Of a stretch of DNA of 64,000 bases, positions 47,155 through 60,846 are shown piece after piece. How positions within the stretch are numbered: the first letter of the stretch is position 1; each line of letters opens with the position of its first letter. The stretch comes from Azadirachta indica (lineage: Eukaryota; Streptophyta; Magnoliopsida; Sapindales; Meliaceae). The notes under the pieces were generated by a model. It saw only the letters and a list, made by a program, of their open reading frames with translations. It made no database searches and was not told the origin of the DNA. Both the position numbers and the translations under genes were made by a program. The stretch covers positions 18,512,457 through 18,576,456 of the forward strand of contig CM040442.1 of NCBI GenBank assembly GCA_022749755.1, in the 5' to 3' direction.

Positions 47155-50100
47155 CATTTTCTAAGTGAAGGACCTAATTGATTAACTTAAAAAATAATAA
47201 AATTTTTAAAGAAATTGATTTACTAAAATAAAAAATATAAAACTTATATAATCATTTATTAAATAATATAAATATAATATAATTTATCAAAACAAATTTC
47301 AAATTATTTTTGGGGATTGGGGAGGGGGGAGGAAAGAGGGCCATCCTTGTCCTCGAACTGTTTTCAAAATGAGAACAAAAAAATTTCGTAAACCCAACCT
47401 ATTCCTTGATTTTTAAGAAAATCTTTTCCCTATCCCCGACTTGAACAACTTGAGTTGACCTTGTGGGAATTTTTGCTATCCATAAATAGTAGGGATTAAT
47501 TTGTTAAAATTGAACAAATTATGTACTAATGTTTTGCTTCTTCAAAGTTGAGTGACTAAAATATTATTACATCATTTGAGTAATTAGGGATAAATTTGTA
47601 ATTACAGACCTTTATGTTAAATGACAGTAAACGCTTTTGACAACAGGGGAGGTTAGTGATAAGTTTCGGAAAGATATTTCTTGAGTAATATTATGCCAAA
47701 CCTCAGGGCCGGTGTGTGATAAATTTTGAATTTTTTTTTTGACCGTTAGCCCTAATTCCTTATAAATTGACATTGCTTTCCTTTATTTATCGCTTCGCTT
47801 TCTTTTGTCCCGAGATGCTGATATTTGAATTTTCTTGTTAATCTCCCGTCGGGCGAACAGGTAAATAAAAGATTATGCTTTTGGATTTTGCATGTCTCTT
47901 CAAATTGTTCTTTTTCTTAATATTTCCGATTGCATTATCATGACAATATTGTTGTTTCTTCTCAAATAATCTCATCTTTTATGGAAAAATGGTGACATTC
48001 ATTTTTAATTTTGTAATTTCGTAATCTCCGTTTCATGGCAACAGTGAGAAGTTCATTTTCTTTTTTCTTTGAATTTTGTAATTCTAATTTATTTTGAAAC
48101 CCATTTCTCACTTTTCTTGATTTTTTTTGTAAATTTTAATTTATTTGTTTGAAATCAATTTCTCGTTGAGATAATTTTGTTGAATATTCTGGGTTTTTCT
48201 TCAAATACTTTATATGATTGAGAAGCCGTTGTTCATGAATTAGGCAAAACAGCAATTCCCTTTTTATGGGAAATTAGCAACAGTGAGAAGTTGTTTCTAT
48301 TTTGGTTATTTTTTATTTATTTGAAATCCATCTCCGTTGAGGTGCTTTTTTGGTGAATATTCTGAGTTTTTTTTTAAATACTTGTTTGATTGAGCAATTC
48401 TGTTGAGGTACTTTTTTTTTTTCAATTTTCTGGTTTTGTTTTCAATACTTGTTTGATTGATAAGATGTTGTGTGATATATTAGGCAAACGAAAAAAAAAT
48501 TGTTACTGTGTTGAAATTGTTTTATGAGAAATGGGTAAGAGTTCTTGTTTTAATTATGTAGTTTTTGTTTCTTTCAGACCCGTGAACAAATTCTCTGGTT
48601 GTTGTAGGAGACATCATATATGTAGCTATTTTTGTAATTGCCATTGCTTTTTATGGTTCTGATATAAATGCATTCAGAATTGCAAACATCATATATGAAT
48701 TATTTTGTTCCTTTTTCCGGTATGTCCTACCTTGCAGGGTTTGGTTTACAGTACGTTCAATTATTAGGTAAATGTTTTCTTATTAGGTTATATATGTTCA
48801 TACTATTTTGTTTGTTCTGCCAATGTTAATGAAATTTCAGTACTTGTTTAATATTTTCATGTGGACCCAGAATTGTTCACAGCAGTCAATATAGTGTTTG
48901 GTTTCAGTCAGTGATATTCGACTCTCTTTGTTGTGTAGCGTATGGGGAATTCCCTTTTTCTCTTGTTTTGTCAACTTTGTGTTGTAGGACTCCTAATTTG
49001 TAATTGACTTGGATGTTCTGCTTCTCATCTTCAAGGTTTAATGGAATAGAATAGAGAACAAACGCCTGCATAAGAAAAATTAGTGCAATCATCTTACAGT
49101 TGTTCCAGTTGCTCCATGGATTTCATGAATGATGATTAAACTCTGTTGACTCCAGTATGCATCTTTTCCTTTTTCTTTTTTGTGGCAAGAGATTGAATAT
49201 GGAATCCCAACTTTTAGTTCTGATCCAACTGTAACTGTCAACTTGTCACAGTTTTCTGGTTCAGGTTACGTGAGATAATATCTTGGATAATTATGGTGCT
49301 TTCTGTACCAGAATTGTTAATGCTCGTATCAGCATTTTTCGGCTTGGTTAGAGAAACTCTAATGAGCAATAATTGGTTGTGTACGATGCATGCAATTTTT
49401 GACTTCTGGTCCAAGAGTTACGTATAATTGTCACCAATTTTAATTTATCTAATCTAGTGCTGTTATCTCTTATAGTTTAATATATAGCCTGTGGATTTGA
49501 TGAACTGCATTCTCAAGAGTGGTTTCCAGTAGTGGTGTTCGGATGATACAATGAAGTTTTGTGCAGGTCTGTGATAATCTTAGAAAATAGATTATACTTC
49601 CTACTATGAATATCATATAATTATTGCTTATTGATTTTGAGTTATCTAATATAGCCTGGTGGATTTGATGAAATGTATTCTCAAGAGTGGTAGTTTAGAT
49701 GTTACAATCAAGTTCCCTGTGTTGTCCAAGTCTGTGATAATTATAGTTATAAAAGAAATGTTTTTTCTTTCTCCCATGTTCTTTTAGTAATATTTATGGG
49801 AACTTAAGCAAATAGCTGGGATATATTGCATTTACATTATATATACATGTGTACTCCGCTGTGATGGATTGTGCTTGCAAGTGGTTGTTGTGGTTAACTT
49901 CTTTGGGCATATTTTCTATAACTAGTGAACAGTTTGGAAATCTGATAACTGCTTTTATTAGTTTCTGCATTATATTTACGTGTAAAGTAAATTATGTTAT
50001 GATTGGATTATTCGTGCAAGTCCTTTAGCTTTGACTTCTTCACATATGTTCTCTGTGACTTTGGAAATCTGATGTTGCTACTGTGATTCCTGGGCCTTTC

Positions 50101-53100
50101 CAGTAAGTAATTTATGTTTGTCTTTTATTTTCTTGCTACATTTAGCTTTTGTGCTTTATCTTTTCTTTTCTTTTGTCCATGCTCTTTGTAACTAGTGAAC
50201 AGTTCCAAAATCTGAAGTTTGCTATCGTGGTGCCAGTGTCTGAAATTGTGTGGAATGGGGTGTTTTACTGCTTTACACATTTATATTTCTACTACTATAT
50301 ACAGGATCTTCTTCTTTCTTAAAAAAATGGGTGAGGACCCTTCAAGTTGCAAGAATTGTGTCCGCTTATTCTTTTGTTGTTCTTGAATTCTTTTTTCCTT
50401 GTTGTTCTTGGATGCTTCACTGAAACCTACACTGAAACCTATACGTATACTTGTAATATCATCATCTGATTAGGTTAGCACAAATTGGTTCACCTTTTGT
50501 TGCAACCTTTTGGCTAAGTTGACTCTTCTAGGATCATATTTGGCTTGTATTTTCTTAATATGTTTGTTCTTGGTTGCCAAGCAATTGCATTTGAAAATGG
50601 TTATCAAGCTAGTAGTTGAGAAATTTTTATTATTATTTACCCTAATCTTGCATATTTGAAAAATGTTTGTCATATAGCAGTCAAAAAATGTGAAGTGCAT
50701 TCATTATTATTTATCCCTAGCTTGCAATTTAAAAGATGTTGTGATTGGTTGCCAAAGAATTGCCTAGTTCATAGTGTGAAAATGGGGTATAAGAGCTCAT
50801 GGTTGTAAAATATGAAGTACATTTACCATTTGGCTTGTGTTTTTGAAAAATGTTTGTGATCGTTTGTGAAGCAATTGCCTAGCTCATCATGTGAAAATGA
50901 GGGCACGAAGTGATTACTTGAAAAATATGAAGTGCATTCATAATTGTTTTAACCTTAGTCTCTTGACTTGCATTTTGAAAATTTTTTGTACCTTTTCCCA
51001 GCAAGTCCTGCCTTGCAGGATTTGGTTTGCAGTACTTCCAATTATTAGGTAACAGCATTCAGACTGTGTTCATACTTTTGTTTTCTCTGCCAGTGTTGAT
51101 GAATTTTCAGTACTTGTATAATTGTTTTAATGTGGACTCAGAATTGCTTGGTTTCGTTTCAGTCGGTGATATTCTTCAATTATTAGGCAAGTGATGCTAC
51201 TACTTTAAGTCAGTCGTACTTGTTCCCGTGATGGCATATGTATATATATATAAAATTAGCAGTATACTCTTCCTGGTGTCTAGGTGCCTCCTCCTTTTAG
51301 GAATTGGGATGAGAGTTCCTAGATTCTTATTATTATTGGCACTTTTATTGTTTGTTTTCAAGTTTTTTGGTGCTGATATGTGACTGTTCTCAGCAGTACT
51401 TGCATTTTTAGGTGCTGAGCCTCGTTCAAGTTTGGTATGCATCTTTCCTCTTTTCCTTTTATGGCGATATGGAATCCCAACTTTTTGTTCTGATCCAAGT
51501 TATGGTTCCAAGTCTGGTTCAGGTTACATGAGATAACTATGATACTTCTTGTTTTAGAATGCTGAATATACATACATACTTGTATCAGGATTTTTCTGCT
51601 TGGGTAGAGAAACAAACTCTAACAAGCGAGATGCTTGTGTATGATGCGTGCAATTAGTTTATTATATAGCTTGGTAGATTTGATGAACTACTTGCATTGT
51701 CAATTGTGCTTTCTACTAGTGGTGGTGTTTATATGATACATACAGTGAAGTGTTTCTTTTATGCTTATGGGGATTTTAAGCAAACGATAGCTGGGATATG
51801 TTATTATTGCATTTACAAATTCTGTTACGATGAATTGTGCTTGTAAGTGCTTCTTGTGTTCAACTTCAGTTTGGAAATCTGATGTTTGTGCAGTAATTTT
51901 TCTCTCTGTTATTATATTCTTTGTGGTTTTTAACCTACTGAATTATGAAACGATGTTATATTATGATTGGATTGTTCTTGCTTTAACTTTTAATTCGGAC
52001 ATCTAATCTGTGATGTATGTGTGTGTTTCTTTTGTCACTTAATTTGTACTTGTAGTTTCTCATGTGGGTGATATTAATTTATCTATCTATCTGTCTGAGT
52101 GGGGTGGGTCTCAATTTGGCTTTATTTATTTATATTATTATGTTTTCCTGGATTTGGATTATAATTTCTAGTGTCTTTATTTAGCATACTTACTACTGGG
52201 TAAACATTTCTTTTCTTTTGGGCATACTTGAAATAACACCTTCCCACAACAGCAATAGAAATTAAATAATGTTTAAAATTAATTTAATAATAATCATAAT
52301 AATTAACCCTTTTAAAATGTTGGATAATAATAATATTATAGTAATGAACATGCTCTCTTAATAAATAATTAATATTTTATATTCTTGATTTTTGAAATTT
52401 ACCACCCGACTTTCCATTTGGCGTAGAAAAATTTTCACAATTAATATTTTATAATATTTTTCAACATCAATCATAGCGCAAATTCTTTACAACTTGGCTA
52501 ATTTAATAATATGTTCAATACAGATTTGGGTTTTTTATTATATTTTTAATTGTATATGTGGTTTTTCAAGAACTAAAGAAAAATTATAAAATCAAAATTT
52601 ATATAGTTTCAATTACGAGTTAAACAAAAAAAGAATAAAATTGCTTTGCTCGCAAAAGAAATCTAAAAAATGGGACATCAAAAGGATTTTATTTCTAAAA
52701 AGAAAGTTCAAAACATTTCTATAATATTGATAATCCATGAGAAGATAATTTTGAATAATACCACTTATAGTAGATCGTATGATTTTCTAACAAAATCAGT
52801 ATATTAGAATTTAAGTTTAAAATATCTTAAAATAAAATTATAATAAAATAGATAAATTTTATGATTATTAGGGATCTTGTGGTAAATATTAATTATTATA
52901 TGTAACACAAGTGTTACAACATAAACTCTACAAGTAAAACAGAATTTTTGAATAAATTAAAAGTAACATAAAACCATATTATGTTTATAATATGTAAAAG
53001 TATAACGGTTCATTTTCAACACTTTACATAGATTATATAAAATCAATTATTATGCAAAACCGAATATTTTGTAAAAATTAAAATATTAAATAAAATTAAG

Positions 53101-53350
53101 AAATCAATACTTTTATTTACTAGTTTGATGTACACTTAAACCATTAAATTTTATATACTCTTAAATTATATTATAAAAAAAAAAGAACGTCAACTTATAA
53201 AATGCATTATAAAAAAAAATTATGTTATAAAATGTATTATAAAAAAATTATATTATATTGTTAAGATATAATAATTGTAAAAATGTCAGATCGTCAAAAT
53301 GGATGATTTCATAAACCCAAGATTGTATGTAAATGACAAAATTATATTTA
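47155..53350 (+). repeat. Triplicated non-coding unit, copy 3
   Basis: Full-length counterpart of copy 1, collinear from ggacctaattgattaactta (about 47168) through the promoter block, acceptor-like motifs (ttcagacccgtgaacaaatt near 48576, taccttgcag ending 48737), repeated modules and the end phrase gactttccatttggcgtag (about 52410), then an AT-rich tail to about 53350. It differs by small indels, for example a shorter AAT run and an extra segment near 50360-50440. ORFs inside are short and not conserved with copy 1. Confidence 0.75.
47739..47767 (+). promoter_or_regulatory. TATA box with W-box, unit copy 3
   Basis: TTGACC at 47739-47744 and TATAAAT at 47761-47767 keep nearly the same spacing as in copy 1. 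The splice-donor-like aacag|gtaaataaaag follows at 47860/47861. Confidence 0.45.
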
Positions 53351-53699
53351 TAAATATAAAGTAAAAATTTATTGATTAACATATTAAAATGGGTACCTGA
53401 GCCTAACATATACGACACTGAACAGGAATGCATTCATGTGGTTGGGAAAGTTTTCATTTATGATCGGGCAAAACAGGAGAATCCCAAACCAAAAGATACA
53501 CTGATGTCACACAAGGGCTTAATAAAATATCAGGTTAGGCAAAAAATACACCCCAGGTTGGGTAATAAAATACCACCAGACCAAAGATAGTGGAAGTTAA
53601 CTGCAAGCTTCACCCAGTAACTATTCATTATCCTATTTTCAATCATGAGCAGTTATGGTTAAAAATAACTTTCAAACGGTTGATTCACGTACATTCATC
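53351..53699. other. Unassigned sequence upstream of the chromodomain Gypsy element
   Basis: Less AT-rich than the preceding tail. A 72-codon frame (53372-53590) has no known domain. A 5' LTR matching 57411-57983 is not present here, so the element that follows has lost its 5' end or had it replaced. Confidence 0.4.
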
Positions 53700-53753
53700 C
53701 ATGAGTTGTTGGATATTTGTTGTATGTGGGAAGTTTGGTTGTGGAGAATTTGT

Positions 53754-54960
53754 GATGGCAACCCAGGACATTGACGGTAGTCATGTTACGGAGTTGATTC
53801 AGGAGGAATGTGGGTGTGCCCCTTAAAGAAGAGGTTGAAAGAAAGGGAGGTGTCAAAAGAAATGGTGAGTTCTTTTGAAGTTAAGTTGACAAAACTTAAG
53901 TTGTCCTTGGATAACCTTCATGAGTGTGTCGACACTTTTAATAATCAAGTAGGGGATCGTGAGATGGATGTAGTGGCTTCCATTATTGAGGGTAGACTTT
54001 AGCAAACTTTTGATGCATTTTTTGAGTTGATAAAGCAGGTTATGGATAATTTTAAGGAGATGGTAATGGTGTAAGCGAATGCCGCGAAAGTAGAGTTGAC
54101 GGAAGTTTGCCAAGACCTCATGCTATACAAAACCACTGTCACTTTGGATGCTGCGTCAAGTAGCGTGCCATGAGTTAGAGTCCTAGATTCTCCTTAATTT
54201 TCAAACAAGTAGGTTGTGAAGGAAATAAAGAATTTCCTATTGATTATGGAGCATCATTTTTTATGCCACTCAACTGTACAAAGATGAGCCTAGGATAAAT
54301 ACCACTACTCTTTATTTCGACAGTGATGTAGCATTATAGTGGAGATGTTGATACATAGAGATAGAGAGAGGACTATGTCATATCGACACTTGAGATACAT
54401 TTAAGGTGGAATTCAAAAGGTAATTTTATCCTGAAAATATTGAAGAGTCTACTATGCAAAAACTTCGGGGTTTAAAGCAACAGAGGTTGATTAAATAATA
54501 TGTGCAAGAATATAATTCCTTAAAATTGAGATCATTGATAAGTTGAAGAAGTGTCGGGTACTGTTTTTCCTTGGTGGGTTGCAATTATAGGCCGAGTAAG
54601 AATTGAAGTGGAGGAATGTACAAGACCTTACTTTGGCAATTATTGCAGCTAAAATTTTGATCGATTATAGTTGCGAGCCTCCAAAACGAGACCAGAACAA
54701 AAAATCGATCAAATGTGGTTAAGAGAAACGTGAGGGAGACAAACTTTACAAGCTAGAACTCCAACAACATATGGGTAGATCGTAGAAAGATAACGAGGAA
54801 TGAGATGGCAACAAAGGGCTGTATAACAAGTAGCGTGACAAGCGCAAGCAGTTAACATGCTACTTGTGTGATAGAGTCCATCACACGAAGGAATGTCTGT
54901 AGCGGAGTATACTCAATGCCATGCATATCTTGTATGAGATAGTAGAGGATGCCCGAATAG
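53754..54960 (+). pseudogene. gag of the chromodomain Gypsy element
   Basis: ATG at 53754 opens a frame (MATQDIDGSHVTEL) similar in pattern to the gag start at 20106 on the - strand. A coiled-coil-like part runs to about 54060 across a frameshift near 53815 and stops near 54002 and 54072. Further capsid fragments are scattered over 54200-54640. The zinc knuckle CYLCDRVHHTKEC lies at 54858-54896 (CX2CX3HX4C), the same form as in the gag-only element. Confidence 0.7.
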
Positions 54961-54989
54961 GATCAATGCACATCTTCAATGCTATGAAA

Positions 54990-55390
54990 GCAACGAAACT
55001 AGAGTATGAGAAGATGTTTAAATGTGTTATTGCCAACATAAATGGTGTAAGCTTCAAGGCTTTGATTGATTCTGATGTTAATTAATGTTTAGTTGCAGAG
55101 AAATTGACAAGAAGGTTATAGTTAGCGTACAACAAAGAATCAGAATAGGTTAAATTTGTTGACCAACCGCCTAAGCCCATTTACGGAGTCACTCGTAGCG
55201 TACCTATTAAAGTTAGGATGTGGCAAGGCAAGATGGACATGAACATTATGCTACTGAGTGATTTCCAGCAAATGTTGGGTGATGAGTTCATTAATCTAAT
55301 TTCGTCCTTTACATTTATGGATGATGGGTGCATGGAATTTGAAGATATAAGGAAAATGCACAAGGTACTGAATGAGTTTATTTAAGTTAG
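54990..55390 (+). pseudogene. Protease-like domain of the chromodomain element
   Basis: The frame reads INGVSFKALIDSDVN near 55040-55083, where the family motif D-T/S-G is replaced by Asp-Ser-Asp, and hits a stop directly after. The C-terminal block (MLGDEFI-like) lies near 55275-55290. Confidence 0.6.
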
Positions 55391-55599
55391 GGCGAAGGTG
55401 TTGTCGGCTTTAGAAATTGTGAGAGGTGTGAAGGAGGAAAGTTATCTGGCCATGCTCAAGGATAATGACACTCTTACTCTAGTTTTTGACATTTCGAAGG
55501 AAGTTTAATGATATACTCTGAAAGTTCAGTGATGTGATGTCACCGGAATTGCCCTAAAGACTTCCTTAGAGGCGTGAAGTTGACCATGCCATAGAGTTT

Positions 55600-56860
55600 G
55601 AATCGGGTACTAAACAGCTAACAATAGGTCCTTATAGAATAGCTTCGCCAAAACTCAAAGAACTTCGAAAATAATTGATAGAGTTGTTGGATGTCGAATT
55701 TATGAGGCCTCTGAAAGTACTATTTAGTGTATCAGTATTGTTTCAGCGGAATCATGGTTGGAGCTTGTAGATGTGCATTGACTACCGAGCACTAAATAAG
55801 GTGACTGTAAAGAACTGGTACCCTGTTCCTTTCATGAACGACCTGTTTGATCGACTTGGCCATACTCGATAGTTTTCAAAGCTTAATTTAATGTCCAAAT
55901 ATTGGTAAGTGTGAATTACTAAGGAGATAAGTTGAAGACAACGTGTGTGACATGTTACGGGTCATATGAGTTCTTTGCAATGCCTTTTAGCCTCACTAAC
56001 CCATTGGTAACTTTTTTGTATCCTAGTTAATCGAATATTATATCCATTTCTTGACAAGTTTGTGGTGGTATTTTGGATGACATTATTGTATAAAGTATTG
56101 AGTCTCGAAGAGCATTTCAGCATTTGAGGGGTGTTTTTTAGATTTTGCGGAAGAATAAACTTTATGTGAAATCAGAGAAATGCTCATTTGCCCTACAACA
56201 TTTGCTGTTTCGGGGGCATAAGATAGCAAATGGGTAGATATATATAGACACGATCAAGGCACGCGTTATCATAAAATGGAAACTCTTTACTTTCGTTTCT
56301 AAGTTGAGATCTTACCTTGGTTTTGTCAATTATTATCGACACTTTATTCTAAGGTACTTAAAGAGAGTAACATTTTGATGAATTTGCTTAAGAAGGCGTA
56401 GAAATGGATGCCAGCTTACTAAAGTTCTCTCTAAGACCTTAAGCAAGCTATGGTAGAGGAGTCGGTTTTGCCATTGTCTAACTACTCCAAACTAGTCAAG
56501 GTGCACACAGATGCGTTAGATTATGCCATTAAGGTATGTTGATGTAAGATGCTCACTCTATTGCTTATAAGAGTCGCAAGCTTAATGACATGGAGCAATG
56601 AAATCCTATACATGACAAGAAGATGACAACGATCATTTATTACTTGCAAATTAAGGCGGCATTACTTGCTCAGGGGATGGTTTATGATCAAAACAAAGAA
56701 TGTTGCAACAAGTTACTTCTAAAATCAAAAGAAGCTCAGCCCCAAGCGAAATTTGATTTTGTCATGGAGTAGAAACTAGGACGAGTAAGTGTTGTTGCGG
56801 TTGCATTGAGTCAAAAAACCGAGTTAGTATCTATTAGTTGATTGGTGTGTAGCGTGTTAG
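55600..56860 (+). pseudogene. RT and RNase H of the chromodomain element
   Basis: RT landmarks are [19 protein letters not shown] at 55776-55830, a following FSKLNL block near 55876-55890, and KNKLYVKSEKCSFA near 56153-56196. The region of the YxDD box (about 56060-56090) is frameshifted and I cannot confirm the catalytic pair. RNase H traces include a HTDALDYAI-type block near 56503-56530 and FMIKTKNVATSYF near 56680-56720. Many stops are present. Confidence 0.7.
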
Positions 56861-56879
56861 CTTGTGTCAAAGAGGGTTT

Positions 56880-57180
56880 AACACATGATTGCTTTACCAA
56901 GAGTCTCATAGAACTTGCTGAATGGGGCAAGACAAGACAGTTTTGGAAAGAAAATGACATTCTTTATGCTGTCGGGAACCGTTTTTACATTTCGAAGTAA
57001 GAAAATTTGCAACGGGAATTGATGAAGGGTTGCCACGACTTTAAATAGGTTGGACGTCCTAGTATTCATATCACTTTGCCTTTGTTGGAACATGTACATT
57101 ACTGGTCACGTATAAGAGATAATGTGAAGGCATATGCATGGACTTGCCTTACTAATAAGACAAAGTCACAAAGAGTACCA
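56880..57180 (+). pseudogene. Integrase zinc-binding remnant; catalytic core deleted
   Basis: An H2C2-like region is legible near 57025-57160 (pattern ...YWSRIRDNVKAYAWTC). About 60 bases later the frame is already in the linker before the chromodomain, so the ~200-residue DDE core is missing. Confidence 0.65.
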
Positions 57181-57318
57181 CCTGCCACTGTAACCTTTTA
57201 TGATCGCGAGACAGCTGAGATACTTGTTGATCGAGTCATTTGGCAAAGTGACGTACTAAAACGCTCAAAATTCTTGGTGAGATGGAAAAAACTTCCAAAT
57301 AATGAGGCTAGCTTGTAA
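57076..57318 (+). pseudogene. Integrase C-terminal chromodomain
   Basis: Within the 80-codon frame, the segment from about 57205 reads EILVDRVI, then a short spacer, then KFLVRWKKLPNNEASL, the conserved beta-strand core of retrotransposon chromodomains (which normally continue W-x-P/E...). The Trp after Ser-Leu is replaced by a stop (57316-57318). In chromoviruses this domain directs integration to particular chromatin. Confidence 0.75.
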
Positions 57319-57410
57319 AAGGAAATGGATTTGTAGCAATTCCCAAATTAAATTAAAGCGTACAAGTTGAAGAAGCTTGACGAGGGCGTCAGGATTTTGG
57401 TAAGGGAAGA

Positions 57411-57983
57411 TGTCAAGTGTCTCCAACACGAGCAATAACTTTGTGAGCATGTGAACCTATTAGCATTGGGCGTTGCATCTTATGCATGAGCGATTTCTAC
57501 CATAGTTACAATAGGTATGTTTACGGAAACCTCTATTGAAGTAGTAAGCTAAATTTAATTGGGGCTATTTCTTATGAAGCTGAGCAGGGAGTAGGACAAG
57601 CTGTAGCACTCAAAATTGTGTTAGTGTTGGTAGGTAGGATATTTTATATTTTATTATGTATAAAACATTGTTTTGTAATCTTAGTCATTCAAAGTGCTTG
57701 ATGAGAGGCAATTTTAGTCATTGAATTGTATATATATACGTGTAAAAGCTTTTTTTAGAAGAATAAAATAAACACTTCCATTTTTCATGTTTGCCCTCAC
57801 GTTTTGCTCTCTTCTCTTCGTTTTATATTTTCTTTGAACTTGCATTGGGTAGAAAGCTTATAGCACTGAAAAACGCATAAACACACAAATTGATCTTGGC
57901 AATATAAGGCTTAATTTAGTTTTTCCACAAGTTGAGTTAGGTGTTTCACGGTGACAAAAACTTCAAATTTTTAGCTCGTGATA
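57411..57983 (+). repeat. 3' LTR of the chromodomain element
   Basis: It begins TGTCAAGTGTCTCC after a purine tract (ggtaagggaaga, 57399-57410) and ends near CGTGATA at 57983. Its reverse complement aligns with 60263-60846. A TATA-like run (tatatatatacg near 57730) may serve as its promoter region. Confidence 0.7.
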
Positions 57984-60262
57984 GACTGTCACAGAACTTT
58001 ACTATGTTGTAATTGCAGGTGTATATCGAATACTCAAACCCATTGACCACTTGCGCTTGTACTGAGAACTGATAAGGTACAAGGAGTTACGAAGGGTGTT
58101 ATGTGCAAATTCTTTCCTTTGACGCTTATGGGGCTTGTTAGAAAATGGTACAAGAAAATGAAGCTGAGAGTATTAGTTCATTCCCCTACCTTTGTACCGA
58201 TTTTGTGAATCGCTTCCGCAGCACCAGGGGACAAGAAAGAGATCTTGGTACACTTTTTGACATAAAGTAAGGGGAGAAAAGGACCAATGAAGCATTAGTG
58301 CGTAGCACTAAAATAGGGCAATTATTGCGATCATTCAGAGACTTTCTGTCCAAAACCTATACCGAGGTATACGAGCAGGTGTTGAACTTCATGGAGACTT
58401 ATGCTTATGAAGTAGAGAAGCTAATGACAAAGCATGTCAACAGCAAGTTGAGGAGGGAAGGGAGAACTTTTCCAGGCATTAGGAAGATGGCTTTAACCTT
58501 GGTGGAGCTTGAATATTGATGTTGCATCCCAAGCCTTAACCTTTTCTTCATGTTGACGCCTCACTACAACATCAATGTCATGCCCTGAGGCACCATGAGG
58601 CCCTAGATTATAATATAGGTTTCAAGGGCCCACCATAGGGGAAGGAAGCAAGGAAGAGAGTAGCCGCGACAGGTCGACCCGAGGAGGGAAGAGATGCACC
58701 CTTTTTGAAAGCCGTTGTTTAAGTACAAATCATACACTGCATTGAATACCTCGTAGGAACAAACTTTGCTAAGGAACGTAGGATTGCTAACCAAGTCATG
58801 GTCCCTAGATAACAATACGTCCCAAAAAAAAAAAAATAAAGTGAAGTTTTGCAACTTCACTATGACTAGGGATATAATAACTTTTGAGTGCTTTGAGTTA
58901 CGGTAGCAAATAAAAGCTTTGGCTGGCAGTGGCTACTTGGACAAATACTTGACAATTTCAGCTGGGATTAGTATGGCAAGAGGATTCTAGATGTTGAGGA
59001 CGCATTCCCTAACAAGGGAAGGTAGTTGATGCCTTATATCAACACCATGGCGGAAGGCCTAAGAGTTCGAATAGGTTAAGGAAAACATACGCTTAAGGCG
59101 GTAGCCAGGGAGATAGTGCTTGACAGTGGGCTTGGGCATGAGAGAGCAAAAAAGGGCCAAAACATTCACTACTCGATCATGTTCACGGATAAAGATGAAA
59201 GGGGTGTCATCTTGGCCCACGATGATGCCTTGATGGTAATTTGGAAACAACAAGAAAACATTTGTCTTATATATTAGTAGACGCAAAGAGCTTGGTGGAC
59301 ATCATTTTCAAGCACGCTATGAACCGATTAGATGTTAAAAGCGCCACCTTAGAAAACGTACCAAGTCTATTGGTTGGTTTTTTAGGGGAAGCATTTGGTC
59401 AGTAGGAATGATTTCATTACGGGTGAAGGTGGAAACTTGGATAAATTTGCTGACGGTAATGGAAAACTTATGGTGGTTGACCAATCTACCCCTTACAGTG
59501 CAATACTGGGCTATCCTTCCATAGTAATGATGAAGGTGCGTGCATCCCTCAAGTACATGAAAATAAAGATATCGATAAGAGATGCTATTATCACTATTTG
59601 AGGGGATCGACGTGCAGTTAAAAGTTGCTATGTAATTGCCTGCAAAGAAGTTTTACAAGTTATGAACCCTCTCGAAGTATGGTCAGTATTGAGGAAAAGG
59701 TGGCCTAAGGAAAAGATGGGACTCTAGAGATCGACCTATGATTGCTAAAGGTAGAAAAGTAAGGTGATGCGATGCCACTGTAGAAACTAAACTTGTCCTA
59801 ATTTGTTACGAGGATCCTTCCAAGGTCATAAAGGTAGGTGTCACATGGAAGAGTCACTTTGATGAGAATTAGGGTTTTATCTTAGAGAGTACACGGACAT
59901 GTTCACATGTCCACATGTTGACGTGCTAGGAATTGATTCAACCTGGCTTCCTACCAACTCAATGTTTAGCTATGTTTCAAACAGGTCATTCAATAACGAC
60001 ACCTAATCAATCAAGAGCGGTGCAATGCCATATGAAAAGAAGTGGAGAAGCTCCTTAATGTAGATTTCATGAGGGAAGTTACCTACCCAAAATGGCTATC
60101 TAATATGGTGTTGATGAAGAAGGCCAACTAGAAGTGAAGGATGTGTGTGGACATCATTGATTTAAGTAAAGCCTATGCGAAGGATAGCTTCCTACTACCT
60201 TTATTACAATCTAAGGTCTTTATTGCTACAAGGAGATGTCATTTTAATTGAAGAATGCCTGT
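57984..60262 (+). mobile_element. Tat-type Gypsy remnant (gag, protease, partial RT)
   Basis: Between the two chromodomain-family LTRs lies a decayed element of a different lineage. Capsid-like sequence spans about 58110-58520 (open frame 58298-58519). Protease-associated sequence lies near 59180-59600: MFTDKDERG at about 59179, parallel to MFTDEDETG in the element at 9195, and YSAILGYPS near 59497-59522. The start of RT lies near 60070-60210 (PKWLSNMVLMKKAN, RMCVDI). Nothing of RNase H or integrase remains and no LTR was found. All frames are broken. Confidence 0.6.
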
Positions 60263-60846
60263 TGTCACGTGATGAAAATTTGAAGTTTTCATTGTTGTGT
60301 GATACCTAACTTAACTTGTGCACTTGTGTGTTTCTAAGTGTCATGATTTTTTTGCCCAAATCAGCTCAAAATAAATGTAAAGAAAGAGAAGAGAGAGAGC
60401 ACAACATGATAGCAAAGATGGAAAATCATAAGTGTTTCTTCATTATTTCAAAACAAGTTTTACACATATATATGTACAATTCAAGGGCTATGATTGCTTT
60501 TCAATAAGCACTTTGAATGGCTGAAATTAGAAGGCAATATTTTATATAGAACAAAATATAAAATATTTTATCTATCACCACTAACACAAATTGGGCAATT
60601 TAGGCATGAACAGTTAACGGAGTTACGGTGCGTGCTACAGTGCCAAGCTACTGCTTGTCTTACTTCCTACTCAGTTATATAAGGAATGGTCCAAATTGAA
60701 TTTAGCTTGTTGCAACAATAAAGATTTGAATGAAATGCTCGTTGTGGCTATGATAGGAACTGCTCATGTATAAGATGTAATGCCCAACGCTTATGGATGA
60801 AGTCACGTACTCGTGAAGCTACTGCTTGTGTTGGCGACATGTGACA
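60263..60846 (-). repeat. 3' LTR of the second chromodomain-family element
   Basis: On the + strand it starts TGTCACGTGATGAAAA and ends CATGTGACA (584 bp). It is homologous, in reverse orientation, to 57411-57983. The + frames inside (60316-60507, 60494-60682) are not considered genes. Confidence 0.7.

Larger units (their letters stand above)
53700..57983 (+). mobile_element. Decayed chromodomain Ty3/Gypsy element, 5' LTR missing
   Basis: From about 53700 the sequence is homologous to the leader and gag of the element at 17344-21064. It continues through protease, RT and RNase H, the integrase zinc domain, a chromodomain and a 3' LTR. The chromodomain places it among chromoviruses. The integrase catalytic core is deleted and frames are broken throughout. 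Its LTR is homologous to that at 60263-60846 on the other strand, so it belongs to the same family as the last element of the window. Confidence 0.8.

Noticed and set aside
2240..53350. Triplicated unit as a Helitron
   Set aside because: I found no consistent TC start, CTRR end with preceding hairpin, or insertion between A and T at the borders.
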